A stretch of 6,189 nucleotides of DNA from an uncultured Erysipelotrichaceae bacterium (GTDB lineage Bacteria > Bacillota_I > Bacilli_A > RFN20 > CAG-288): assembly GCA_902771745.1 (NCBI GenBank), contig CACXYG010000090.1, positions 1 to 6,189 on the forward strand. Reading direction: 5' to 3'. Position 1 is the stretch's first letter; each line of letters opens with the position of its first letter. Below are positions 1-6,046 of the stretch, piece by piece. The notes under the pieces are model-generated. The model saw only the letters and a list, made by a program, of their open reading frames with translations. It searched no databases and was not told the origin of the DNA. Made by a program: the position numbers and the translations under genes.

Positions 1-78
1 TAATCTGATAAATCAATTATCGACTCTATTTCTGATATTCGTGAGAAAGTCAATTCCTTACTCAATCAGGCTTCCCTG
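1..78 (+). other. In-frame coding-like extension upstream of the EAL gene, preceded by TAA
   Basis: Bases 1-3 are TAA in the same frame as the large downstream ORF. Bases 4-78 then read as 25 sense codons without ATG, GTG or TTG (beginning SDKSIIDSISDIREK), with codon use like the gene that follows. No Shine-Dalgarno-like sequence precedes the ATG at 79. Joined to residues 8-44 of the downstream protein, this stretch has the spacing and pattern of the C-terminal half of a GGDEF-type domain: a helix, then a strand like 'VTLSLHFAIVCYP', then 'LFADIHYAK'. I infer that coding sequence originally continued further upstream and that the TAA is a nonsense mutation, the result of an upstream frameshift, or a contig-edge error. 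An unusual ATT or ATC start inside this stretch cannot be excluded. Confidence 0.5.
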
Positions 79-2421
79 ATGAGACAGAATGAACAAGGTA
101 GCCTAGTTACCTTATCGCTTCATTTTGCTATCGTCTGCTATCCATATTCCTTGATCAACGACTTGTTTGCTGATATCCATTACGCCAAACGTATGGGTAA
201 CATCATCAACGAATACTTCCCATCCCGTTTGATCAACATGTCCGATAACAAGTTAGTGATGAACGAATCCATGAATCTCAACAACATGTCCAAGATTCTT
301 GCCACCGTCACCAACTTAAATATCTACGCCAAGAACCCTTGGGATGATCTAAAACAGATCTTATCCAACTATGGTAACTTGATGAACCTCGATCAGGTCG
401 GTTTGATCGTCTTGGAAGATTCTACCAAGACCTTCCGCACCTTGATCAACACCGGCAAGAAATCTTCTTCGGGCTTTGTGGAAGGCCAGGAAGTCTACAT
501 GCCGATGGTCACCATCCTCGGTGAGATCAAAGATGATGATAGAAGTTACTACTTCTCTCGTCGTCAGCATCTCTCTCAGCGCCTTGGAGAAGCCTTTGAT
601 AGACTATCGATCCAATCTGGTTACTTCTACACCATCTATGGTGATCGAAATAACTTGCGAGCGATTTTATACTTCATCAACCAGGATCATGATTTGATTC
701 TGGATACCTACATGAAGGAATCCATGCTCATGGTGGCGACGAAGATCTCTGACTTCTATATGTCTGTCAGAAGAGTTGCCAGACTTACCGATGAAGCCAA
801 AGTCACTTCTGCCGTCTTGAAGTTATCTGACTTTGCGATGTATAAGATCAATCCAAAGACGTATCAGCTGACGGATATCTCCGATGGTATCATCGATGCC
901 CTGCACGGCAATGTCAAACGCGGTGATTACTGCTATAAAGCCCTTTATGGTTTAGAGCATCCTTGTGACAAATGTCCGCTTCGCACCAGCAAGAAGATGC
1001 GTTCTAGATTAGAGCCATGGGAGATTGAAACTTCCACGACCATCAACATGAACGAACGCGAGAATGATGATGTCATCATGCTGGCTAAACGTCTTCCTGA
1101 TGAGAATCTCCCGATGGAGAATCCCTATGATCCAAACCTCTTGGTCAACTCCTACTACACCCTCATTCAGACCATGAAGAACGCTTACTACTTGAATAAC
1201 AGAGGTTACCTCTTATTGCTCAAGTTTGATAACCTGATGGAGATTGTCTCCAAATATGGCTCAGAACCAGCCACCCAGGGTTTAAGAGTCTTTGCCGATA
1301 AACTTAGAGGCTTAGAGACGATTTCTAACGTCTATTACTACAAACCGGATACCTTAGCCATCGTCTTATCCGACTATGGTCAAATCGACGTCGTCAATGA
1401 GTGCGAAGCAATCTATGAGCTCAACCGCACTTCTTGCTTCAAAGATAATGAAACCTTATTTAGCATCACCTACTTGCCGATCATGTATCCTCAGGGTTAT
1501 GCGTCGGCTGCTGACTTTTTAAGACATGCAGAGAAATTCTACTCCTCTGGCAAGTATAAGAGTGGTAAGAACTTCATCTACTTTGATGAATCTGATTACT
1601 CCAGACCTGCTTCCAAGAACGAGTTCATGCTCTCTGTCATCGACGACAAGTTCACCAACAAGGACTTCACCGTCAACCTTCAGCCACTGGTTCATACTTC
1701 TAACCGTAAGATCTTCGGCGCGGAATTGTTGTTGCGTCTTTCTGACGAATACAGAAAGATCGTCTTCAATGCTGACCAGTTGATCAAGGTTGCCGCTGCC
1801 AATGGTAAGATCGGTTTGATCTCCTCTGCCTTACTGGAATATGTCGGTGAATTATATGATCAGTATGGTTTATCTATCTTCAAGGTATACGGCTTTGAAA
1901 GACTTACCATCAACACCGATTACTCCTACTTGTCTGATAGCAACTTGACTGAGAAGATCACCGAGTTGTTCACCAAGCATCACGTTCCAAAGGGCTTCTT
2001 GGGCTTTGAAATCACCGAAAAGGATATCTACGATCACTACGATGATATGAAGAAGTTCATGAATACCTTGTCCGCCTTAGGCGTCATCCTGATCTGCGAC
2101 CGTTATAGCGGTGAGTTCTTATCCTTTGATAGACTTAAAGAACTCAACGTCACCGAATTCAAGATCGATAGATTATATACGCGTTTCATCGATACCGATC
2201 GTCAGAAATACACCATGGTCCGCTCCTTGTTAGAAGCTGCCAAGGGCAGTGATATCACGGCTGGCTTAATCGGTGTTGAAAACATGGAACAGTACAAGAT
2301 GATTCACGAGATCAACAACGATTCCTACTTGCAGGGTTACGCATTCTTCAAACCGATGGACAAGGGTTCTCTTGTCGATGTGGTTCGTAAGACGAATACC
2401 GCCTTAAAAGGCGCTAAGTAA
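79..2421 (+). CDS. GAF/PAS protein with degenerate GGDEF and EAL domains, possibly 5'-truncated
   Basis: A 780-residue cyclic-di-GMP-type signalling protein without signal peptide or membrane segment, so probably cytosolic. Residues ~8-44 resemble the tail of a GGDEF fold. Residues ~75-235 look like a GAF sensor. Residues ~245-340 are PAS-like, with C285 and a PCDKCP motif (C296, C299). Residues ~360-505 are a GGDEF-like domain with the active loop reduced to KPDTL (422-426), so cyclase activity is unlikely. Residues ~525-772 are an EAL domain. It keeps E549 (AELLLR in place of EALLR), N612, E644 (FEITE), K695 (FKID) and Q752 (LQGY). The usual DDFGTGYSS loop is CDRYSGEF (673-680), losing at least one metal-binding Asp, and the usual AEGVE is LIGVE (730-734), losing a Glu. 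In active EAL phosphodiesterases these residues hold the metals, so I infer an inactive enzyme acting as sensor or c-di-GMP-binding effector. The start is doubtful: no ribosome binding site, and the frame is open upstream to a TAA at 1-3. Confidence 0.85.
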   Translation: MRQNEQGSLVTLSLHFAIVCYPYSLINDLFADIHYAKRMGNIINEYFPSRLINMSDNKLVMNESMNLNNMSKILATVTNLNIYAKNPWDDLKQILSNYGNLMNLDQVGLIVLEDSTKTFRTLINTGKKSSSGFVEGQEVYMPMVTILGEIKDDDRSYYFSRRQHLSQRLGEAFDRLSIQSGYFYTIYGDRNNLRAILYFINQDHDLILDTYMKESMLMVATKISDFYMSVRRVARLTDEAKVTSAVLKLSDFAMYKINPKTYQLTDISDGIIDALHGNVKRGDYCYKALYGLEHPCDKCPLRTSKKMRSRLEPWEIETSTTINMNERENDDVIMLAKRLPDENLPMENPYDPNLLVNSYYTLIQTMKNAYYLNNRGYLLLLKFDNLMEIVSKYGSEPATQGLRVFADKLRGLETISNVYYYKPDTLAIVLSDYGQIDVVNECEAIYELNRTSCFKDNETLFSITYLPIMYPQGYASAADFLRHAEKFYSSGKYKSGKNFIYFDESDYSRPASKNEFMLSVIDDKFTNKDFTVNLQPLVHTSNRKIFGAELLLRLSDEYRKIVFNADQLIKVAAANGKIGLISSALLEYVGELYDQYGLSIFKVYGFERLTINTDYSYLSDSNLTEKITELFTKHHVPKGFLGFEITEKDIYDHYDDMKKFMNTLSALGVILICDRYSGEFLSFDRLKELNVTEFKIDRLYTRFIDTDRQKYTMVRSLLEAAKGSDITAGLIGVENMEQYKMIHEINNDSYLQGYAFFKPMDKGSLVDVVRKTNTALKGAK

Positions 2422-2453
2422 CGACAAACAATTTACTCTATGTTTGGGAAAGA

Positions 2454-2483
2454 CCACCTCTTCGGAGGTGGCTTTTCTTTCTC
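2454..2483 (+). terminator. Intrinsic terminator of the GGDEF/EAL gene
   Basis: A perfect 7-bp stem, CCACCTC/GAGGTGG, is closed over a TTCG tetraloop (the very stable C(UUCG)G type) and followed by CTTTTCTTTC. It lies 33 bases after the TAA stop and ends the + strand transcript. Confidence 0.92.
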
Positions 2484-2496
2484 AATTATCGGCATG

Positions 2497-2524
2497 AAAA
2501 AAACTGACTTTGCAGTCAGTTTTT
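2497..2524. terminator. Bidirectional intrinsic terminator between convergent genes
   Basis: The stem ACTGACT/AGTCAGT (2503-2509 with 2514-2520) has a TTGC loop. It is flanked by a run of A on the left and T on the right, so each strand reads a hairpin followed by a U-tract. On the - strand it lies about 20 bases past the stop of the YhcH-family gene and is that gene's terminator. On the + strand it backs up the hairpin at 2454-2483. Confidence 0.9.
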
Positions 2525-2543
2525 CACTGTTGAATTTATTACG

Positions 2544-3023
2544 TTAGAAATCAATTTTCACTTTGATGACGGCTTTTTGAATGACTTCATCATTGACCTT
2601 GATACAAGGCTTGTGAAGATCATTTGGATAGACTAAGACAAAGTAGCCAGCTGCAGTGTTGATGACGCAATCTAACTTACCTTCGTAGTTGGTCTTATCC
2701 TTATCCACATTGTAAGGTATGGTGATATTAGAATCATCATACTTTCTCTTATCCACATAACCAATGCCCTCTTCGTTCGCTAAGACAATCTGAATATCTA
2801 ACCACTTTTCATGACCTTCAATCTTAGCATCTTTAAATTCCTTGCCGACATAACTAGAACGATTCAAATATACTTCGCCATCTTCCTTGAGAATAGTCTT
2901 ACCTTCAGGAAGAGCAAGTAAACCTTCTAAACCTTTTTCCTGGATGAAGTTGAAGGCGATCTGTAAATTCTTGGAGTAGGAGAAATCTCTGGCGGAATAA
3001 TCTTTGATGTTACCAACAATCAT
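2544..3023 (-). CDS. YhcH/YjgK/YiaL family protein (DUF386), possible sugar anomerase
   Basis: A complete 159-residue protein, the usual family length, starting MIVGNIKDY as many members do. The family folds as a cupin-like beta-barrel. Diagnostic features are E69-G-H71 followed by DIQ (76-78), the YPNDLHKP segment (132-139, with H137 and P139), and a C-terminal lysine-rich strand (K150, K154, K156). E. coli YhcH (NanQ) speeds N-acetylneuraminate anomerisation, and other members sit in beta-galactosidase or rare-sugar operons as 'subunit beta' or YiaL. The substrate here cannot be read from context, because no sugar transporter, kinase or nan gene is next to it. It is cytosolic, without signal peptide or membrane segment. 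An AGAGG ribosome binding site lies 10 bases before the ATG. The gene is a single unit: a terminator follows it (2497-2524), and the upstream DUF368 gene ends in its own terminator (3137-3165). The family call is firm; the function is inferred. Confidence 0.92.
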   Translation of the reverse strand: MIVGNIKDYSARDFSYSKNLQIAFNFIQEKGLEGLLALPEGKTILKEDGEVYLNRSSYVGKEFKDAKIEGHEKWLDIQIVLANEEGIGYVDKRKYDDSNITIPYNVDKDKTNYEGKLDCVINTAAGYFVLVYPNDLHKPCIKVNDEVIQKAVIKVKIDF

Positions 3024-3033
3024 ATTCTTTATA

Positions 3034-3061
3034 CCTCTTTCTTGTATACAAGTTTATTATA
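3034..3061 (-). promoter_or_regulatory. Promoter -10, palindromic operator candidate and RBS of the YhcH-family gene
   Basis: Reading the - strand, a perfect TATAAT -10 hexamer lies at 3061-3056, followed by the perfect 12-bp palindrome CTTGTATACAAG (3041-3052) and then the AGAGG ribosome binding site (3034-3038). The predicted transcription start falls inside the palindrome, where a bound repressor would block initiation. No good -35 hexamer is seen 16-18 bases upstream, so the promoter may be weak or activator-dependent. The TTGTATACAA core resembles operators of GntR-type regulators, a resemblance only. Confidence 0.55.
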
Positions 3062-3136
3062 TACCTTTCTATTCCATTTGGGATACTATTTTTGAAAATT
3101 GTGACATGGATACAATGAGGTACATTTCAGACCACT

Positions 3137-3165
3137 TAAAAAGGCAACCTGATATCAGATTGCCT
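3137..3165 (-). terminator. Intrinsic terminator of the DUF368 gene
   Basis: On the - strand, an AGGCAA/TTGCCT stem (3160-3165 with 3142-3147) is extended by a mismatch and the self-complementary CTGATATCAG core, and followed by a T-tract (A run at 3138-3142 on the + strand). It starts 6 bases past the stop codon. It separates this transcript from the YhcH-family gene on the same strand. Confidence 0.85.
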
Positions 3166-3171
3166 AAGTAT

Positions 3172-4167
3172 TTATTCCGCTGTAACAGACTGCTCTTTTT
3201 GAGCTTCCTTCTTGTTGGTGAAACGGATGAGGAAGAAAGAAATCGCAGCACAGACGACAAAGAGAATACTACCGACGATATAATCCCAAGCAGGAAGGGT
3301 TGGATAAAGTGGATAGATGTTGGAATTGACAAACATGGAGACAAGCGAACCTAAGATGAGACCTAAGATACCATAGAAGGCAGAGACTCTGTGTTTGGCA
3401 AGAAGATTCTTCATGACTTTCGAAGCGACAACAACACCAGCAACCGCACCGATGACTAAGATGAGCAGAAGGACGAAACCTGTGACCTTGAATCCGACAT
3501 CTGTACTACCCCAGATAGATAAGTCACCCTCTCTTGTAGCATAGGTGTTGATGACTGGGATATACATACCGATAACCATCATACACATAGAACCGGAGAT
3601 ACCTGGAACAATACAAGCGCCAGCGGCTAAGAAACCAGCGACGAAGACTAAGATATACATGAACCAAGCGCGTTCTAATAAGAACTGGGATAAGTCGGTG
3701 TTGGTCAAGGCGGTGATAACACCAAGACCACCAGCGACAAGAAGACATAACAAGAAGGCTAAGATATGGAACACTCTTTCCTTATTATCTTTTCCTTTCC
3801 TGAGTTCAGAAATGGCGACTGGTAAGGAACCGATGATGAAGCCGCCAAATAGACCAGTGATGGTAAATGGAGCCGCTTTATAGCCTTTCTGGATACCGAT
3901 TAAGGCAGCCACCGCACCGATGATGGCACCAAGAAGGAATGGCAATAACCATAAAACAGATTTCTTGAAGTGCTTCTTTAATCCGGTGATGTTATCAATC
4001 AAACCGTCATAACACTTTTCAGCAACAGCAATCGTACCCGCACTTAAACCAGGAACCGCAGCAGATATACCAAGGGTGATACCCTTAACAACATCAATAA
4101 TAAATGAAATAGGGGTCTTTTTCTTTTCAACAGCAGTCGTTTGTTCGTTTGTCTTGTTTTCTTCCAT
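3172..4167 (-). CDS. DUF368 integral membrane protein, putative undecaprenyl-phosphate translocase
   Basis: A 331-residue polytopic membrane protein with about eight or more hydrophobic segments (for example ~74-92, 100-120, 132-152, 168-186, 228-250, 262-280, 296-314). It has a charged cytosolic-type N-terminus (residues 1-18) and a charged C-terminal tail. The family's two-fold repeat is visible as PGLSAGT (39-45) and PGISGS (188-193). The first normally reads PGxSGGT, so A43 replaces a Gly. DUF368 proteins were linked to recycling of the carrier lipid undecaprenyl phosphate across the cytoplasmic membrane (PopT type), which supports cell-wall and surface-polymer synthesis; applying that role here is inference. 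An AAAGGAGGG ribosome binding site 7 bases before the ATG makes the start secure. It is a single-gene unit, divergent from rmuC, with no cell-wall genes next to it. Confidence 0.9.
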   Translation of the reverse strand: MEENKTNEQTTAVEKKKTPISFIIDVVKGITLGISAAVPGLSAGTIAVAEKCYDGLIDNITGLKKHFKKSVLWLLPFLLGAIIGAVAALIGIQKGYKAAPFTITGLFGGFIIGSLPVAISELRKGKDNKERVFHILAFLLCLLVAGGLGVITALTNTDLSQFLLERAWFMYILVFVAGFLAAGACIVPGISGSMCMMVIGMYIPVINTYATREGDLSIWGSTDVGFKVTGFVLLLILVIGAVAGVVVASKVMKNLLAKHRVSAFYGILGLILGSLVSMFVNSNIYPLYPTLPAWDYIVGSILFVVCAAISFFLIRFTNKKEAQKEQSVTAE

Positions 4168-4189
4168 AACTGACCCTCCTTTTGTTAAC

Positions 4190-4225
4190 GCATATCATTA
4201 TATGATATCCCACTTAAATTTTAAA
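4190..4225 (-). promoter_or_regulatory. Promoter of the DUF368 gene with inverted repeat over the -10
   Basis: On the - strand, TTTAAA (4225-4220) is followed after 17 bases by a perfect TATAAT (4202-4197). This predicts a transcription start near 4190 and a leader of about 22 bases holding the AAAGGAGGG site. The -10 sits inside an inverted repeat, ATATCAT-TAT-ATGATAT (4192-4208). That repeat may be an operator or simply AT-rich symmetry. Confidence 0.6.
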
Positions 4226-4292
4226 TGAATATCCAAGAGTAAATTACGTTATTTTTCTTTCAAAGGTGACATTTTTGAACCATACTTCGTTT

Positions 4293-4317
4293 TATAATAT
4301 TTAGTAGATGTGGGAGG
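4293..4317 (+). promoter_or_regulatory. Promoter -10 and ribosome binding site of the rmuC-NUDIX operon
   Basis: TATAAT at 4293-4298 predicts a transcription start near 4305. The expected -35 position (4270-4275, CATTTT) is poor, while TTGAAC at 4275-4280 is only 12 bases from the -10. GGGAGG at 4312-4317 is the only Shine-Dalgarno-like sequence. It lies downstream of the ATG at 4308, so it argues against that ATG and for the ATG at 4329 (11 bases on) or a TTG at 4323 (5 bases on). Confidence 0.5.
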
Positions 4318-4328
4318 ATTCTTTGATT

Positions 4329-5477
4329 ATGGATATTGTTTTATTAGTTTTATTGATTGTGGTCTTGATCGCTCTGGTGATTTTGATGGTGTTACTTTTA
4401 AGAAAACCAAAGGAAGTAGCCTTTAGTGATCATTCCAAAGAGATGTTTGATTATCTAGAAAAGATCACCAAAACCAATCATGAATCTTTAAGTGAAATCA
4501 GAAGAGAGATGAATGAATTCAAGACGGAATCCAGCAAGACCATCAACGATAGTTATACCTCTCTTTTAAAACTGGTCACCGATCAGTTAAATGAGATGAA
4601 TAAGAGAGTGGAAGGCAATTTGAAAACCGGCTTTGAGAATAACGCCAACAACATGAAAGAAGTCACCCTTGCCTTAGGTCAGATCACCAAGGCTCAGGCA
4701 AACTTGGATGCCTTAAAAGAAGAAGTGACTTCCTTAAATGGAGTTTTAACCAATAACCAGAAACGTGGACGTTTTGGTGAGATTGCGCTTGAGAGTATCC
4801 TTGATAATGTCTATGGTGAAACGCATGGGTTATATGAAACCCAATATGCCCTAGGTAATGACACCAGACCAGATGCGGTTGTCTTCTTACCAAAACCGGA
4901 TAACATGGTTTGTATTGACTCTAAGTTCTCTTTTACCAGCTATGCCAAGTTATTTGATTCTAAGACTGGGGAAGAAGAACATGAACTTCGTGTCAACTTC
5001 AAAGCCGCCTTAAAGCAACAGGTCACCAAGATTGCTAGTGACTACATCAAACCAGGTAAGACTGCTGATTACGCCATCATGTTCATTCCGAGCGATGGTA
5101 TTTATGCCTTCTTACAAAGCAATGATGATTTCTATAATTCCATCATCGCTTATGCGAGAAGCAAAAACGTCATTCTCACCTCTCCTAGCACTTTACAACC
5201 TATTCTTGCTAATATCAGAATGCTTCAGGTCAATTATGAAGTATCTAACAACATCAAAGGTGTCATCGCTCAGATTCAGAAACTGAGAAAAGAAAATGAA
5301 AAGTTCTTAGAGGACTGGAATAGTGTCTCTAAGTCGATCGACGCTTTAAATAAGAAGAAAGGTGACTTTGATAAGAGAGTGGTCTCCATCAATCAGAAAA
5401 CCGATGCTTTACTTAATCAGGCCGATAAGAGTAATCTATTAGAGCCGGAAAATGAAACCGAAAATTATGAATCTTAA
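4329..5477 (+). CDS. rmuC: RmuC family DNA recombination protein
   Basis: A 382-residue protein from the chosen ATG. Residues 3-24 form one N-terminal membrane anchor, followed by basic RKPK. Residues ~35-140 are a long charged coiled coil. Residues ~145-300 are the RmuC core, which has a restriction-endonuclease-like fold. Visible core motifs are RGRFGE (146-151) followed by the LESIL helix, RPDA (180-183) and DSK (197-199); the last two fit a PD-(D/E)XK site with D182, D197 and K199. A second coiled coil closes the protein (~310-365), with an acidic tail. E. coli RmuC limits inversions at short inverted repeats and is thought to cut or process DNA structures; biochemical detail is limited. 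An upstream in-frame ATG at 4308 would add 7 residues, but it has no ribosome binding site and would lie almost at the predicted transcription start. The gene overlaps the next one and is its operon partner. Confidence 0.93.
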   Translation: MDIVLLVLLIVVLIALVILMVLLLRKPKEVAFSDHSKEMFDYLEKITKTNHESLSEIRREMNEFKTESSKTINDSYTSLLKLVTDQLNEMNKRVEGNLKTGFENNANNMKEVTLALGQITKAQANLDALKEEVTSLNGVLTNNQKRGRFGEIALESILDNVYGETHGLYETQYALGNDTRPDAVVFLPKPDNMVCIDSKFSFTSYAKLFDSKTGEEEHELRVNFKAALKQQVTKIASDYIKPGKTADYAIMFIPSDGIYAFLQSNDDFYNSIIAYARSKNVILTSPSTLQPILANIRMLQVNYEVSNNIKGVIAQIQKLRKENEKFLEDWNSVSKSIDALNKKKGDFDKRVVSINQKTDALLNQADKSNLLEPENETENYES

Positions 5478-6030
5478 AGAAGAAGTCCAATTATATCAAC
5501 CTTATAACGAACAAGAAGAAAAAGATAAAGCACTTCTTTTACGTTGCCTTGAAAAAGAAGATAACCTTTTTACAAGAGACAACGACCTAGTTCATCTGAC
5601 CGCTTCTTGTTGGATTACCAATAAAAGCATGGATAAAGTCTTGATGTGTTATCACAAGATTTATGATTCCTGGTCTTGGCTTGGCGGACATGCTGACGGG
5701 GAAGAAGATTTACTCAAGGTCGCCCTAAAAGAAGCCAAAGAAGAATCTGGGCTAGAGAATATCAAACCCTATGATGGAAAAATCTTCTCCTTGGAAAGTC
5801 TTACGGTCGATGGTCATATCAAAAGAGGAGTCTATGTCTCTTCTCATATCCATTTAAATGTGACTTATCTACTTGTTGCGGATGAAGAGGAAGAATTGAA
5901 GATCAAAGAAGATGAGAATTCCGGCTTACGTTGGTTTACCCTAGATGAGGCTATCAAAGCGAGTAGTGAACCATGGTTTGTCTCTCATATCTATCCGAAA
6001 TTGAATGCCAAACTGCGTGAGATGAAATAG
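5452..6030 (+). CDS. NUDIX hydrolase
   Basis: A 192-residue cytosolic protein that would cleave a nucleoside diphosphate linked to another group; the substrate cannot be told from sequence. The NUDIX box spans residues 79-101: G79, five residues, E85, seven residues, then KEAKEESGL. E94, E97 and E98 supply the metal-binding glutamates, but the usual Arg before REU is K93, a conservative change. The preceding WSWLGGHADGEEDL segment (74-87) and HLTASCWI (48-55) are typical of a Bacillota NUDIX subgroup of about this length. The C-terminal part has the expected GLRWFTLDEA strand (158-167). The start at 5452 overlaps rmuC by 26 bases; a second in-frame ATG at 5467 would overlap by 11. Neither has a clear ribosome binding site, so translation is probably coupled to rmuC. 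It ends with TAG inside the loop of the operon terminator. Confidence 0.92.
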   Translation: MKPKIMNLKEEVQLYQPYNEQEEKDKALLLRCLEKEDNLFTRDNDLVHLTASCWITNKSMDKVLMCYHKIYDSWSWLGGHADGEEDLLKVALKEAKEESGLENIKPYDGKIFSLESLTVDGHIKRGVYVSSHIHLNVTYLLVADEEEELKIKEDENSGLRWFTLDEAIKASSEPWFVSHIYPKLNAKLREMK

Positions 6031-6046
6031 TCTCACGCTTTCTTTT
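6015..6046 (+). terminator. Intrinsic terminator of the rmuC-NUDIX operon, overlapping the stop codon
   Basis: A perfect 8-bp stem, GCGTGAGA/TCTCACGC (6015-6022 with 6031-6038), encloses the loop TGAAATAG and is followed by TTTCTTTT. The last five codons of the NUDIX gene form the left arm and loop, and the TAG stop (6028-6030) closes the loop. The T-tract is followed directly by the putative intron. Confidence 0.9.

Noticed and set aside
2422..2543. A small ncRNA or c-di-GMP riboswitch in the gap between the EAL and YhcH-family genes
   Set aside because: Both hairpins are fully explained as terminators with T-tracts for convergent genes, and no c-di-GMP riboswitch core was seen.
2544..3023. 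Part of a sialic-acid (nan) operon
   Set aside because: No nanA, nanE, nanK or transporter gene is adjacent and the gene is bounded by terminators on both sides, so only the broad family call is justified.
3004..3354. A 116-codon + strand ORF over the YhcH/DUF368 intergenic region
   Set aside because: It runs antisense through the DUF368 3' end, a promoter and a terminator, has no family resemblance, and its start lacks a ribosome binding site.
3545..3883. A 112-codon + strand ORF
   Set aside because: It is antisense to the well-supported DUF368 gene and has the low-complexity look of a reverse-frame shadow.
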